This document shows, piece by piece, positions 54,096 to 64,000 of a stretch of DNA of 64,000 nt. Where the stretch lies: NCBI GenBank assembly GCA_023213315.1, contig JAKCPI010001635.1, forward strand, positions 62,001 to 126,000, in the 5' to 3' direction. Position 1 is the first letter of the stretch. Each line of letters begins with the position of its first letter. The translations under genes and the position numbers were made by a program. Below the pieces are notes generated by a model. It worked only from the letters and a program-made list of their open reading frames with translations, searched no databases and was not told the DNA's origin. The DNA is from Euborellia annulipes (taxonomy: Eukaryota; Arthropoda; Insecta; Dermaptera; Anisolabididae).

Positions 54096-54975
54096 TTTAT
54101 AGAAGACAGAACTTTATGGATAAAATTCCCTCAGGACATACACTAAATTGAAAATTAGGATTAAAAAAAAAATAAATTTATTTTTAAAAAAAAAATACGA
54201 AATCAATTTATTATTTTTTCCCCCAACCTCCAATTTATCCATAATTCCATTCCAGAGCTCTTTCTTTCACGATTCCAAATCCTTTTGTGCACGAAGACAC
54301 ACACTTTTTGTGACCTCCCAGAATTTTACCATATGTGCAATATATTGGTTGCTTTTTTAAATCTCAAAGGGCTTTTAAATCTCAAAAGGCTTTATTTTAA
54401 ACATATGACCAATTAATATTATATTGAGTGGCGATTGATCAAAGCATAGAAAAATTTGATTCTACAAATAGAGTCCTAATTAGTAAATTAAAAAAAGAGC
54501 TTTTGAAATAATAAATATTTGATAGTTGGCGTAGTTTTTGATTTATTTAATGACAGAACTCGTTTGATCACAGAAACAATTTTTATAAATCATAGCATAG
54601 ATTCACGCGAACATATTTCAGTAAATCATTAGAAAAATTTTATCAACTCTTCTATCGTTAAAAATAAATCAAAATATTTTATAGGGAAATTTGAAATACA
54701 GCAGTGACAAAAAAAAAAGATTGGAAAGAATTTTAATTTTTCTAAATATAAATCAATGAATATTTTCCATTAAGATTTGAAGAGAATTCAGATTGAAATT
54801 CACCTCAATTTCATTGATGGAATCTTATTGAGAAGGAAATGAGAAATCCTAATAAAAATTAGTTCTAAAGTAAGGGGAGGGGGTAATGAGGATGACAGCT
54901 CCAATAAACGCGTCTTTAATTTTAATTCATGAATGTTTAGAGAAAATAATAGGTAAATAAAAAAAAAAATTTTTT
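54096..54975. other. AT-rich DNA, nothing recognised
   Basis: No supported feature. Confidence 0.5.
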
Positions 54976-55017
54976 TTCGGGTGGAAAATATTTTCCACGT
55001 AAAGGCGGCTACACAAG

Positions 55018-55507
55018 TAACTGCAAACTTGACAAGCATGCATGTGCAATCTTTTGGTACCAGCATGCACAAATTCCCTTCGCCACCACACGGCACAAGC
55101 ATGCTTGTGCAATCTTTTGGTACCAGCATGCACAAATTCCCTTCGCCATCACACGGCACAAGCATGCTTGTGCAAGAAATAGCTTATGCCTAAAATTAAC
55201 CTAAAAATGTCAAATCGGAAGGATATTTATTCGAAGATAACAAGATGATACTCACCTGCTTTAAACAGAGAACAATAAATATTAATATTTAATTTTAAAT
55301 TTTAAATGAATTAATAGGCTATATATTAAATAAATATCAAATGTCAAGACGTCTATAAAATGGTTGCGCAGTTTTGCTTGAGCTACTCGATTAAAATTGA
55401 ATCGAGCATCAAGCGGCTTGCACAATTAAAATGCTTGCGCAAAATTCTCCTACAGACGCTACAGTTTGCTTGTACAAACACGTGCATGCTTGGCAAGTTT
55501 GCACTAG
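55018..55507. mobile_element. Possible foldback element O with 63-bp tandem unit
   Basis: ACTGCAAACTTGACAAGCAT at the left is inverse to ATGCTTGGCAAGTTTGCACT at the right. Just inside the left end a 63-bp unit (GCAATCTTTTGGTACCAGCA, then CACAAATTCCCTTCGCCA) is repeated twice, its joints being the palindrome GCACAAGCATGCTTGTGC. The right side has related GCTTGCGCAA and GCTTGTACAAAC words. Open frames on both strands here merely translate the tandem unit. Confidence 0.6.
55250..55280 (-). promoter_or_regulatory. Candidate recursive splice (ratchet) site
   Basis: Minus strand: ATTGTTCTCTGTTTAAAGCAG abuts GTGAGTATC (junction between plus-strand 55255 and 55256). A perfect CAG|GTGAGT with a moderate pyrimidine tract, same strand as the 6.58-kb site and the micro-exons. 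It lies within the interval bounded by the arms of element O, which lowers confidence. Confidence 0.35.
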
Positions 55508-56440
55508 TCTATTTTAATTATTAATAATTTTCAAGTTCAATTCCCGTTCTGCTCTTTTATTATTGTACGATGTAAAAAGACAAAAATTTTATCGATTTTT
55601 TCTTCAATAGGCCTACTATATCACCATTGTCCATTTAACAAAGTAAAAAAAAAAAACGCTTATTAAAATCAGAATAATTCAAACTTAAATATTTATTCAA
55701 AAGCTTCAATGTGAATGAGGATAATAAAAAAAAAAAAAAAAAAAAAAATTGAAAGCATAAACCTTTGGAATGTTTAATGAATACGATTTTGAAAAATGTA
55801 TTTGGCGTATTTGACGAGCACTTAATAACAAGGCCTTTGTTTAATCAATCAGCTGTTTGGCCAATTCAATAAATACTCGAAAAATAATAAAGCTAATCCA
55901 TTAATGGGTTGGTTGGTTGGGGAAATTTTAATGACGAATTCGAAAGCCAAAACGGATCCAAGAAACAAATGACTGCTAATTTGTTCATTTGTAATTAAAT
56001 CTTCAATAATAATAATAAATTGTCTTGAAGTAGGTTTCTCTCTCTTGCGCTGATTTTGGCCCGCGGCTAAAGAAATGCTTTCCGGACATATTAATCGTAA
56101 TAATTATCATATCATTTTAAAAATGACATGACGTTTTAAAATTCAAAATGACAAAGTTAAAAAACAATATTAAGATTTTAATAAGCTCATTTAAAAAAAG
56201 CAAAAAAAAAATCAATCTTGCCAAAGGAAATTAAAACAGGAATCAAAATAATTTCAAATGAAAAGGTAGCCTATAATATATCATTTTTTTTTATATTAAT
56301 TTATCTTTCATAAGGTAATGGAAGTAAAGGCGAATATTTAATACGACGTTCATCTAAATAATTAATAACATTTGTGAAGTGACAGCAAAGCTAACATTTC
56401 AAAGTAGTAGTATAAGTCAAAACTTAAGCTACTTCTATTT
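55508..56440. other. AT-rich DNA, nothing recognised
   Basis: Long A run at about 55728-55748. No supported gene. Confidence 0.5.
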
Positions 56441-57140
56441 AAAAAATTTGGTGTGACTGGCGCACAGCACACAACTTTCTCTTACCCTTCGGTGACACCA
56501 GATTTTTTGTGTCGAGATATATTTAGTTTCCCATAGCACCTTAGTTTCAAACTTGACCACACCATTCATAGATGGCACTGAGCTACGAATGCTTGCACAT
56601 CAGTTAAGTGTACTTCAGACAATTTTTACGAAAAATATCACTGATGTACTTTTTAAAGATCATCAAGAAAATAGTTGATATATGAATTTTAATCAAAATC
56701 GTTGAAGCGAATTTCGAGAAAATCGCAAAAAACTGAAAAAGTATATCGGTAAAGTGTACTTCAAAAGATTTCCACGAAAAATTTCATTGATATACTTTTT
56801 AAAGAGCATGTAAAAAATAATTGATTTATGAATTTTAAACAAAATCGTTGAAGCGAATTTTGAAAAAATCGAAAAAAATTAAAAAAGTATATCAGTAAAG
56901 TACTAGTACTTTTTGGCCGATTTTGTTTAAAAGCTTGTTTTCAGGGCTTACGAGGAGGTGCCTAACTTAAATATAAAATTTCAACCTCGTAGCTTATTTT
57001 CTTCATGCCTAAAAATGTCTACACACACAGACCAATTTCCGGTACCCACTTTTACTTTTTACTATCTCGACATCGAATTTTTGACATGATCGTCATACTT
57101 TCTCTATATATTTCATATATAGGGTAAGAGAAAGTAAAAA
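56441..57140 (+). mobile_element. Family A element, rearranged
   Basis: Starts AAAAAATTTGGTGTGACTGG with a shortened hairpin, then a segment with GTTTCAAACTTGACCACACC not seen in other copies. It contains a tandem duplication of the AAAATAATTGATTTATGAAT region (about 56605-56710 and 56755-56850). AGTACTAGTACTTTTTGGCC and the end AGAGAAAGTAAAAA are intact. Confidence 0.85.
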
Positions 57141-57690
57141 TAAATAAATATAAACTAAAATTATTAATTTGTTTATGATCGAATTGAATTTATTTATCTA
57201 GTGCCCCTCTTATGGCTAGAGTAGTAGATTTTTTTTGTTTATAGTAGTTTTTGGAGAAATTTTGTTTTTGTTTAAATAAATTTATTAACGACTACCTGAT
57301 TAGAGGTGTTGTTTCAATAAGTGTAAAGAATGACGACATATTTAAATTCGTCACCAACAAAGACATTTTAGACGGATATGTAATATTATCCAACACTTAA
57401 AAAATGAGGACATTTTAAATATGTTGAGATAACCATATAAGCTGAAAACAACAACTCGCTGCCTAAATATTGAATAAGTAATTGTTTAATTGATTGCCTA
57501 ATATTAATATTATGTTACTTGTTGTTTACCTGCTGTTTATTGCCTATTTATACTAATAATAAAATTCACTTATACATGAATTCAACATACAAATAACAAA
57601 TGAAAAATAAAATTAGCAGGTTTTGAGAAATTGTTATTATATTCCGATTTGAATTAATTATTATAGTGATGAGAAAATAAAAAATATCCA
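57141..57690. other. AT-rich DNA, nothing recognised
   Basis: No supported feature. Confidence 0.5.
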
Positions 57691-57694
57691 AATT

Positions 57695-57860
57695 TCGGCA
57701 TCGGAGGCCATTAAGACCCAGTTCTTATTATTTTAATTGAAATAAACTTTTGTCGTGCCGAATGGTGGAAAAAAATTAAATTTTTGTCATAAGAAAGGGT
57801 ATGCAAACCCCAAGCACGAGAGGCAAAATCTCTACCACTGTGCTATAGCTCTAAGGGTAG
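57695..57860 (-). mobile_element. tRNA-derived SINE C
   Basis: On the minus strand: GCTATAGCACAGTGGTAGAG (box A) and GCTTGGGGTTTGCATACCC (box B), then the body with AAAGTTTATTTCAATTAAAA and the conserved end AATGGCCTCCGATGCC. A short insertion lies around 57760-57795. Confidence 0.7.
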
Positions 57861-58090
57861 TAAGGAATAAGAAATATTAGTAAGGTATAAGAAATATGAC
57901 CAACAACCACTTTTGTCTAGTAATTTGTTGAAATTTACAAATTCAAAATAGCATCAGAAGCTGGAAAGGGAATAAATTAATTTACAACAAACGCCTGTAG
58001 ATAGGCAACCATTACTTTCTAGTTGTCTATAAAAATGATCAATAAAAAAATATATTGCAAAAGGAAAAAAAAAAATCAAATCCCTTAATC

Positions 58091-58864
58091 CAGTGTTTTC
58101 CAAACTGTAAGGCGCACCTCCCTAGGGAGGCGCGGATTAGTCTAAGGGGAGGCGTGAGTACTACAGTAGCCATTAGCCACAGAGAGCAATTTTCCAAATT
58201 ATTGCAAAAGTTTTATAAATAAAATAAAAAATAAGAATAAATAAAAATAAATATTTTTACCAAGTTTGAAGGGAAAGTGGTGTAGGTTTTAGGTCATAGG
58301 TTCTCAACGTGGGCGATAACGCCCCCTTGTGAGCGTTTGAGACTTTCGGAGGGACAGTAGACAGTAGACCCAGAGAAAATTAGGGGGCATTGAGATGGCG
58401 CAGAAGGGGCGAGGGCAGATTAAAAAATATAGTCTAAAAAAGGCAAAAAAAAAGTAATAAAAATTAATATCGTTTAATTTTTGTTATTCTAGGTATTGAA
58501 TTCATTTTTATCACGTGGATTTAGTACTGTAGCAATGTTGGTAACTAAAATGAGAAATCGGCTTAATATTACTGAACGCGGTGACTTTCCGTTGTTTTTT
58601 TTTTTAGTAAAATCGAGCCTGATATTAACAAACTCCTTAAAATGCATAAAATTCAACCTTCTCATTAGTTATGTCTTGAATGTTAATAAATAAATACTCG
58701 TCAATATAACTAACTCGATATTTTTTTTTTTTTGTCTTTGTATTATACGGTAGCCTATAATAAATAAAAAATTTTGTTTGTTGTTTGTATTATTTTAAAA
58801 AATGGGAGGGGGGCATCATGGAATTAAATATTTTTAAGAGGTAACGTAAGTTTGGAAACCATTG
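58091..58864 (+). mobile_element. hAT element with transposase C-terminal remnant
   Basis: The ends CAGTGTTTTCCAAACT and AGTTTGGAAACCATTG are inverse with mismatches; flanks CCTTAATC and CACTAATC agree at six of eight. Inside, GGCGCACCTCCCTAGGGAGG gives a short hairpin. AGGTTCTCAACGTGGGCGAT near 58297 looks like a second hAT end nested inside. The coding remnant is at 58496-58668. Confidence 0.7.
58496..58668 (+). pseudogene. hAT (ZBED-type) transposase C-terminus, frameshifted
   Basis: KMRNRLNITERGD is read in one frame from about 58547. After a T run at about 58596-58605 the frame changes to KIEPDINKLLKMHKIQPSH, ending in TAG at 58666-58668. The K-RNRL, E-DLR-L, I-P-I--L and terminal Q-SH pattern is that of ZBED/FAM200-type hAT transposase C-termini. 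Only the last 55-60 residues remain and the frame is broken. Confidence 0.75.
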
Positions 58865-58865
58865 C

Positions 58866-58945
58866 ACTAATCACTGATTGGAAGTATACATTTGGAAGAT
58901 GTTGGTTCGAGTCCAAGACAAGCCCAATTAATAAAATGTTCATCT
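58866..58945 (+). mobile_element. tRNA-like fragment
   Basis: GATGTTGGTTCGAGTCCAAG holds a perfect box B, preceded by ACTGATTGGAAGTATAC at roughly box A distance. Stems are incomplete. Probably a SINE piece next to the hAT. Confidence 0.35.
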
Positions 58946-59734
58946 CGAAAATGTATTATTAAGCTAAGTAAAATATATTAATTGGCAAATATTATGAAAA
59001 CTGTGAGAAATAAAATAGCAAAGTTTTCTAAGAACCACTTTTTACTCTAATTTTGTAAATATTTCGACCTATCTAACTACTGGCCATCCTCATTACAGGG
59101 TGACTTCGTCTGGTGCTTTAAATATCTGCATGGATAGGAGGGGGTTTCTCCTATCTAACCAGTTTTATTGAAGATAAAGCTAATTTCTTCCGATTTCATC
59201 ATTATTTTCTTTTTGAAAAAGAGGGAAAAGATTGAAATCTCCCCTCAGGCCGATCCCTTTAACAATGTCACGACCTATTTATAATAATAAAATATAACCG
59301 AGATTAATGTTTTGTGAATCCCTAAAATTTGCCGTATTTTTGGAAAGACTTGTTTGACCATACGCACCCCTCAAGTATTCCCATGAAGGTTTCTGATCCT
59401 CTCTCAGGGGACCAACGTGAGAACTTCAGGTGGGGTCCCCGGGGTCAACTTATCCGTTGCTCAAACCCGGTTCCTCCCTCTTTGAATTTCTAATTAATTC
59501 CCTCCCAATCTTGTCTAAAAAAAAATTGATATTTATTACCATTAAAGTGAGTTCTTTTCAAAATGGACTTTGAATGAATCAATTAAGTTAAAAGGGAGCT
59601 ACTTAATTTTTAAATATAGAAACTTTTCTTTGGTGTCCATTTGCTAAAACAATTATTTTCAAGGGATATTTTATTTAAGATCTTTCCCAGCATTTGAGAC
59701 TAATTAGAATCTATTTTGATTGGTATCCAATATA
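58946..59734. other. AT-rich DNA with a degenerate hammerhead-like word
   Basis: On the minus strand near 59055-59095, TGAGGATGGCCAG and TAGGTCGAAATATT recall the Penelope-like core, but pairing is poor. 59370-59480 is GC-richer (GGTGGGGTCCCCGGGGTC) without a recognised feature. Confidence 0.4.
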
Positions 59735-59810
59735 ATTTAGAAAAACAGAAAGGGGACCTTTAACCTCCAGCACAAGAGGCTTGTATTCTAACACTGAGCT
59801 ACATGAAGGG
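59735..59810 (-). mobile_element. SINE C, truncated
   Basis: On the minus strand GTAGCTCAGTGTTAGAATAC (box A), GCCTCTTGTGCTGGAGG and a damaged box B. The short body with AAATTATATTGG resembles the 43.9-kb copy. Confidence 0.55.
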
Positions 59811-60154
59811 ATAATCGTTCATTATTCATTTATTAAATGCTTTTATTTAACTTGCTTTTTCAAGGTCATCAATTTTTAGTCAATTTTCAAGACACTTGCC
59901 AATGAGCTAAAGGTCTGAAACTTCGTATTCTGGATAATTTCAATTGTCAACAGATTATTGTGTTTATTATTGTTTTTGGCTTTTGTGGTTTGAATGATTA
60001 TTAGCTTATTCTGCAGCCGTTATCAAGTACTGTCTTTAAGTCTATAATTAAAAATTCTCCTATAATAAAAAATAAAAAACAAAATACTTTTCTTTGAATT
60101 GAACTAAAAAGATAGAAATAATTTCATTTTTGTTGTTAAAATTGCTGATTATTT

Positions 60155-60260
60155 ATGACTTAAAATAAAAGCGTGGGGCGCTTAGAGGTTCCTAGGGTCT
60201 GAGAATAGACAATTCCTTGAGCTATCAATCAGCACCCCAAGCTTTTATTTAGTCTTAAAT
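60155..60260. mobile_element. Small MITE with about 25-bp inverted ends
   Basis: GACTTAAAATAAAAGCGTGG and GGCGCT on the left are nearly inverse to AGCACC then CCAAGCTTTTATTTAGTC on the right. About 104 bp with a short centre. No target duplication is clear. Confidence 0.6.
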
Positions 60261-60885
60261 ATTCAACAAATTTAAAAACAAAAAAAAAACTATTTCTCTC
60301 TTTTTTAGTTCAATTCAAATAAAAGTATTAGAAAAAAATTCTTATTATATTTTTACTTTTTTTTTTTAATATTCAAATGAAATAAATAAATAAAATAAAA
60401 AGGAGAGAAATTTCTATACTAAAATTGGTAAACATGGCTGGTAACGTCTTATATTGTACAAACAAGGTAAATAAGGCTAAAGAGAGAGAGAGTTTTTTTT
60501 TTGTGATTAAATGTGTGGGTGATGAGTCAAACTCTGATGATGATGATGATGATGATAATGATGAGATCATCCGTTACGGGGAAGGGGAAGAAAAACCTCG
60601 CAAAGGAAAATTTTTTTGTCTTTATTTAAGTTACTCCAAGCGTGTATTTATTTTCAAATAAGTGTATAATAAGGGATTTAATTTTAATTTATTAAGATTA
60701 AACTACCCTTTTTTTATTATTGAAAAAAAAATAAACGTTTCTTAAAAGTTAATTAATAATGAATAAATTAAAGGCGGTTGTTTATTAAAGAGGACGAGTG
60801 ACTCATTTTTTATTTTAATAGTAAAGGCTGTTTCCGCTAAGAAAGAGAAGAAGTTTATATTGTTAAGTATATCAATTTTAATAAT
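60261..60885. other. AT-rich DNA with a (GAT)n run
   Basis: A GATGATGATGATGATGATGATAATGATGA-type run at about 60536-60566 gives acidic or serine-rich open frames that are not evidence of a gene. Confidence 0.5.
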
Positions 60886-61484
60886 AAAAATCTGGTGTGA
60901 CTGGTAGCACAGCAAACAACTTTCTCTTACTTTTGGTAATTAAAAGTTGTGTTCTGTGCTTCTCACACCACAATTTTTTTGGGTTAGAATTCACCATTTC
61001 TTCTATTTTTCCTATGAAGTACAAGAGTAAAGTGGCATTCATAAGATTTCAATGCCAAAATGAAAATCATACATTTTAAAAAGAATCTAAAAAATAATTG
61101 ATTTATGAATTTTAATCAAAATCGTTGAAGTAAATTTTGAGAAAATCGAAAAAAACTGAAAAAGTGCATCAGTAAAGTACTAGTATTTTTTGACTGATGC
61201 TGTTCAAAAGTTTCGCGTCACGTCCCATGGGGGTACCAATCTTAAATATAAAATTTCAACCTCATAGCTCTTTTCGTTCTTGAGATTTTTTGTTCACAGA
61301 ATTCCCCCCCCAGACAGAGCCATTCGGCGGGACGCACTTTTTTGGACTAAGGGGACCTCAAAACATGTATTTCCATCAAAATCCCGACATCGTATTTTTG
61401 ACATGAAACAAATACTTTCTCTAGATATATATATATTAGCATATATAAATTATATGTGATGTATAGGTAAGAGAAAGTAAAAAT
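60886..61484 (+). mobile_element. Family A element, near-complete
   Basis: AAAAATCTGGTGTGACTGGT opens; the hairpin is intact but its right end has mutated to CTCACACCACAATTTTT. The CAGTACGGTAC and CATGGCAAC blocks are deleted. AAGTACTAGTATTTTTTG, CATTCGGCGGGACGCAC (usually CATGTCGCGAAAACCAC) and an expanded AT hairpin follow, ending AGAGAAAGTAAAAA. Confidence 0.88.
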
Positions 61485-61917
61485 AGTTCTGATTCTGTGT
61501 ACTATTTTCTATTCAAATCTTGTATTCATAATAAAAATTCAGAATAGTCTCAAAATTCCTCTTTTAATTTCAATTTGACATTATAATTGCCAATGAATTT
61601 TAGAATTAATAGCATAATAAATTTGATTGTCCTCAACACAAGATTTTGATGCATATTCATCGCAAGCCATTGATTCCTAAGAGGGAATCGAAAAGCAAAT
61701 GAACCAAGACTAAGTATAATAAATTCTGATATTTTAAGTGAAAACGACCTTGGGATAGAATAGAAAAAAAAAAGAATTTTTTATAGAGTAAATCAATGGC
61801 CTGAAAAAAAGTTTTCTCTCCTTTTCCTTTCCTGCTACCAGCATCATCTTCATCACTAGGAAAACATGGAATAATTTTAATTTAAAGATGAAAAAAAGAT
61901 TGAAGACGAGTTTGAGG
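61485..61917. other. AT-rich DNA, nothing recognised
   Basis: No supported feature. Confidence 0.5.
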
Positions 61918-61919
61918 TA

Positions 61920-62738
61920 CAGTGAGGGACAATATTAAGTCCCACCCAAAGCGGTCTACCTGGCTTTAGAGCCCTGCGCGTAGGCAACCATTTACGGAGG
62001 CCAGTCTATTGAGTTGCCTCAAAATGGACATTCCCCTGCAATTCTATAAACTTTATTAAAATTAGAAACCATAATTTAATTTGGGAAATGGTGAATTGAT
62101 CGGATTTTAAAAATGAGGCTTTCGTGAAAAATAACAAAATACTTGAAATATCAGTTGCGTCAATAATTAAAATTAAATATCTGGCTAACAACTCTTTTCT
62201 TAATCTTAACTTTTACTTTTATTATTATTTATTCATAGGATCAAAACGTCACTTATTTTTAATATTTATTTTTTAGTTTATTAATTTGATTTATTTAAAT
62301 TGAAAAACTTTGCTAAAGACGCAATTCTTTGTTGACGCAACTGATATCTGAAATATTTTATGTTATTTTTCACGTTTTTATACCTCAAGAAAGCCACATT
62401 TTTAAAATCATTCACTGTTCTAGGGCCTTGGTGTGGAGGTTAGCGTGCTGGTATTATGTGCCAAGGATCGCGGGTTCGCATCCCGTCTCATGCGACAATT
62501 TATTCCAATTTAATTGGCTACCAATAAATTAAAATAAATAGAGACGGGGTGTAAATGGCCTCTGACCTTAAATAAATTTAAATCATTCACTGCTTTACAA
62601 ATTAAATTATGGTTTCTTAATAGAATTGCAGAGGAATGTCGATTTTAAGGCATCTCAATAGACTGGCCTCCGTAAATGGTTGCCTACGCCCAGGGCTCTA
62701 AATCCCCTCTGGGTGGGACTTAATATCGTCTCTCACTG
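61920..62738. mobile_element. TA-flanked foldback F, same ends as family E, split by SINE C
   Basis: Ends CAGTGAGGGACAATATTAAG and ATATCGTCTCTCACTG, flanked by TA (61918-61919 and 62739-62740). The arms are inverse for about 300 bp: GAGCCCTGCGCGTAGGCAAC, AGGCCAGTCTATTGAG, ATTAGAAACCATAATTTAAT, and CAGTTGCGTCAA near the centre. Only the outer about 30 bp match E, so both were probably moved by one Tc1/mariner-type transposase. No protein. Confidence 0.9.
62418..62579 (+). mobile_element. tRNA-derived SINE C, full length, TSD intact
   Basis: Inserted in the right arm of foldback F. A 13-bp duplication AAATCATTCACTG at 62405-62417 and 62580-62592 fits target-primed reverse transcription. Head: GGTGTGGAGGTTAGCGTGC (box A region) and CGCGGGTTCGCATCCCGTC (near-perfect box B). 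Body: GCGACAATTTATTCC, AATAAATAGAGACGGGG, AATGGCCTCTGACC, then an AT-rich tail. The best reference copy of the family here. Confidence 0.92.
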
Positions 62739-62740
62739 TA

Positions 62741-63367
62741 CAATATTTTTTTTTTATTTAAGTCAAGCAAAATAATTGTTTAAATTATTTATTATTTGGT
62801 CTAATATCCATGAATTTAGAAGTTGTTAAGGAATGATAATGAACTCAAGTGACCCTTCCTAAATGAAAATTAACTAAAACGATATCTATATATTTAAGTT
62901 GATTGATCTATAAAATATTTCTTTGGGTCAATACATGCGGGTAATCATTATTTTTTAATAAAATCTAAATGACGCGAAATAATTAGAACCTTGAACCGCG
63001 ATTCTATAAAAAATGTTTTTTTCTTTATAAATAATCTTGGTAAATTAATTTTGTTACCAATGCGGGTGCCTTTCTTAAATTCAGTATAGACTTTTCTGTC
63101 TGTTTATAAATATAATTCTGATAAATAATAATACGCGTTTCAGCTGGATCGGAAATGTTTTGGCTTATGTGTTCAATGGGATTGGCTCTTTTAATATCAA
63201 TTAATCATGTAAAGAGAAAATAAATAAATTTTTAGGAGGAAAAATGCATCAATCTCTACTATTATGTATGCGGGTTGCCTAAGCAAAAGGCTAAGAAAGA
63301 CAAAAACTAATGTCTTGGAGCGGAATTTCTCAATACTTTTTCTTTACGGTCCAGTACATGTATATAT
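62741..63367. other. AT-rich DNA, nothing recognised
   Basis: No supported feature. Confidence 0.5.
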
Positions 63368-63988
63368 ATTTTTACTTTCTCTTACCTCTATATATATGTT
63401 AATATATAGAGAGAGAAGGTATTGGATTCATGTCAAAAATTCGATGTCAAGATTTTGATGAATCTTCACGTTTTGAGGTCCCCTGAATCCAAAAAAGTGG
63501 TTTTTGCGACATGGTCTGTCTGTGTGTCTGTGTATCTGTCTGTCTGTCTGTGTCTGTTCAATTTTAAACATGAAGGAATTGAGCTATGAGGTTGAAATTT
63601 TATATATAAGTTAAACACCCCCCCGGGAGCATGAAAATAAGCTTTTAATCAAAATCGGCCAAAGAGTACTAGTACTTTACTGATGTACTTTTTCAGTTTT
63701 TTTCGATTTTCTCAAAATTAGCTCTAACGATTTTGATTAAAATTCAAAAATCAATTATACACTTTAGTCTTGTACTTCATTAAAGATAGGAGAAATGGTG
63801 GCCATGGTAACAAAATATAAATATTTTCCCATACTTATAAATTTTACATTTTGAATTTTAATATATCGGCGGAAACTAAATATATATTGACACGAAAAAT
63901 CTGGTGTGAAAGCACAGAACACAACCTTCGATTACCGAAGGTAAGAGAAAGTTGTGTGCTGTGCGCCAATCACACCAGATTTTTTTTT
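63368..63988 (-). mobile_element. Family A element, near-complete
   Basis: Opens TTTTTACTTTCTCTTACC with an intact AT hairpin. It has GCGACATGGTCTGTCTGTG with a CTGT-rich tract, AGTACTAGTACTTTACTGAT, GGTGGCCATGGTAAC and the full hairpin, ending ATCACACCAGATTTTT. Confidence 0.92.
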
Positions 63989-64000
63989 GGATTAGGTTTA

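Noticed and set aside
54800..55193. Open frames with repeating MLVPC / TSMHKFPSPPHG units
   Set aside because: They are translations, on both strands, of the 63-bp tandem DNA unit; no start context, splice sites or signal peptide support a repeat protein.
1..64000. CRISPR-like, phage or bacterial operon structure
   Set aside because: No regularly spaced repeats with unique spacers, no ribosome-binding-site-led genes and no long coding frames; all features are eukaryotic in type.

Overview
This window looks like intergenic or intronic DNA from an animal, probably an invertebrate. The species cannot be fixed from the sequence. It is strongly AT-rich. No open frame longer than about 120 codons exists, and nearly all open frames are accidents inside repeats. 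There are no bacterial-type operons, rRNA genes or intact tRNA genes. Pieces of degraded transposase, tRNA-derived SINEs, hAT elements with 8-bp target duplications, TA-flanked foldback elements and Penelope-like hammerhead motifs all point to a metazoan chromosome.

The dominant component is one high-copy element, here called family A: about 15 copies in both orientations across the whole window. It is about 600-700 bp, has no obvious terminal inverted repeats, and carries a different long hairpin at each end. Most other structure is layered on it. hAT elements sit in copies at 11.4-12.3 kb and 18.7-19.3 kb, TA-flanked foldbacks in the copy at 22.8-23.9 kb, and a SINE abuts the copy at 9.0-9.7 kb. 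A diverged relative (A2) lies at 13.1-13.7 kb with a fragment at 30.9 kb.

Layout. 0-9 kb: A fragments, a 546-bp hAT with a perfect 8-bp target duplication, a minisatellite, a C-rich hAT and a minus-strand recursive-splice-type site at 6.58 kb. 9-20 kb: four A copies, SINEs B and C, nested hATs, a tandem repeat interrupted by A2, and a perfect-arm hairpin element. 20-32 kb: foldback elements, A copies, a GC/CpG-rich patch at 26.6-27.2 kb with a plausible minus-strand first coding exon, and hammerhead-bearing inverted repeats. 32-38 kb: head-to-head SINE D pairs and a composite hAT. 38-48 kb: a cluster of Penelope-like terminal fragments, including one hammerhead that folds completely on paper at 45.15 kb, and a 1.3-kb hAT with a frameshifted transposase remnant. 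48-64 kb: GC-rich repeat arrays, two minus-strand micro-exon candidates at 50.7-50.97 kb, several hATs (one with a transposase C-terminal remnant at 58.6 kb), A copies, and an 819-bp foldback element carrying a SINE with a 13-bp target duplication.

A working inference is that the window lies inside or beside a long-intron gene on the minus strand. Two CAG|GTGAGT sites of recursive-splice type (6.58 and 55.25 kb), two splice-bounded micro-exons and one candidate first exon all read on the minus strand. Transcript data would be needed to prove it. Everything else is repeat or unannotated AT-rich DNA.
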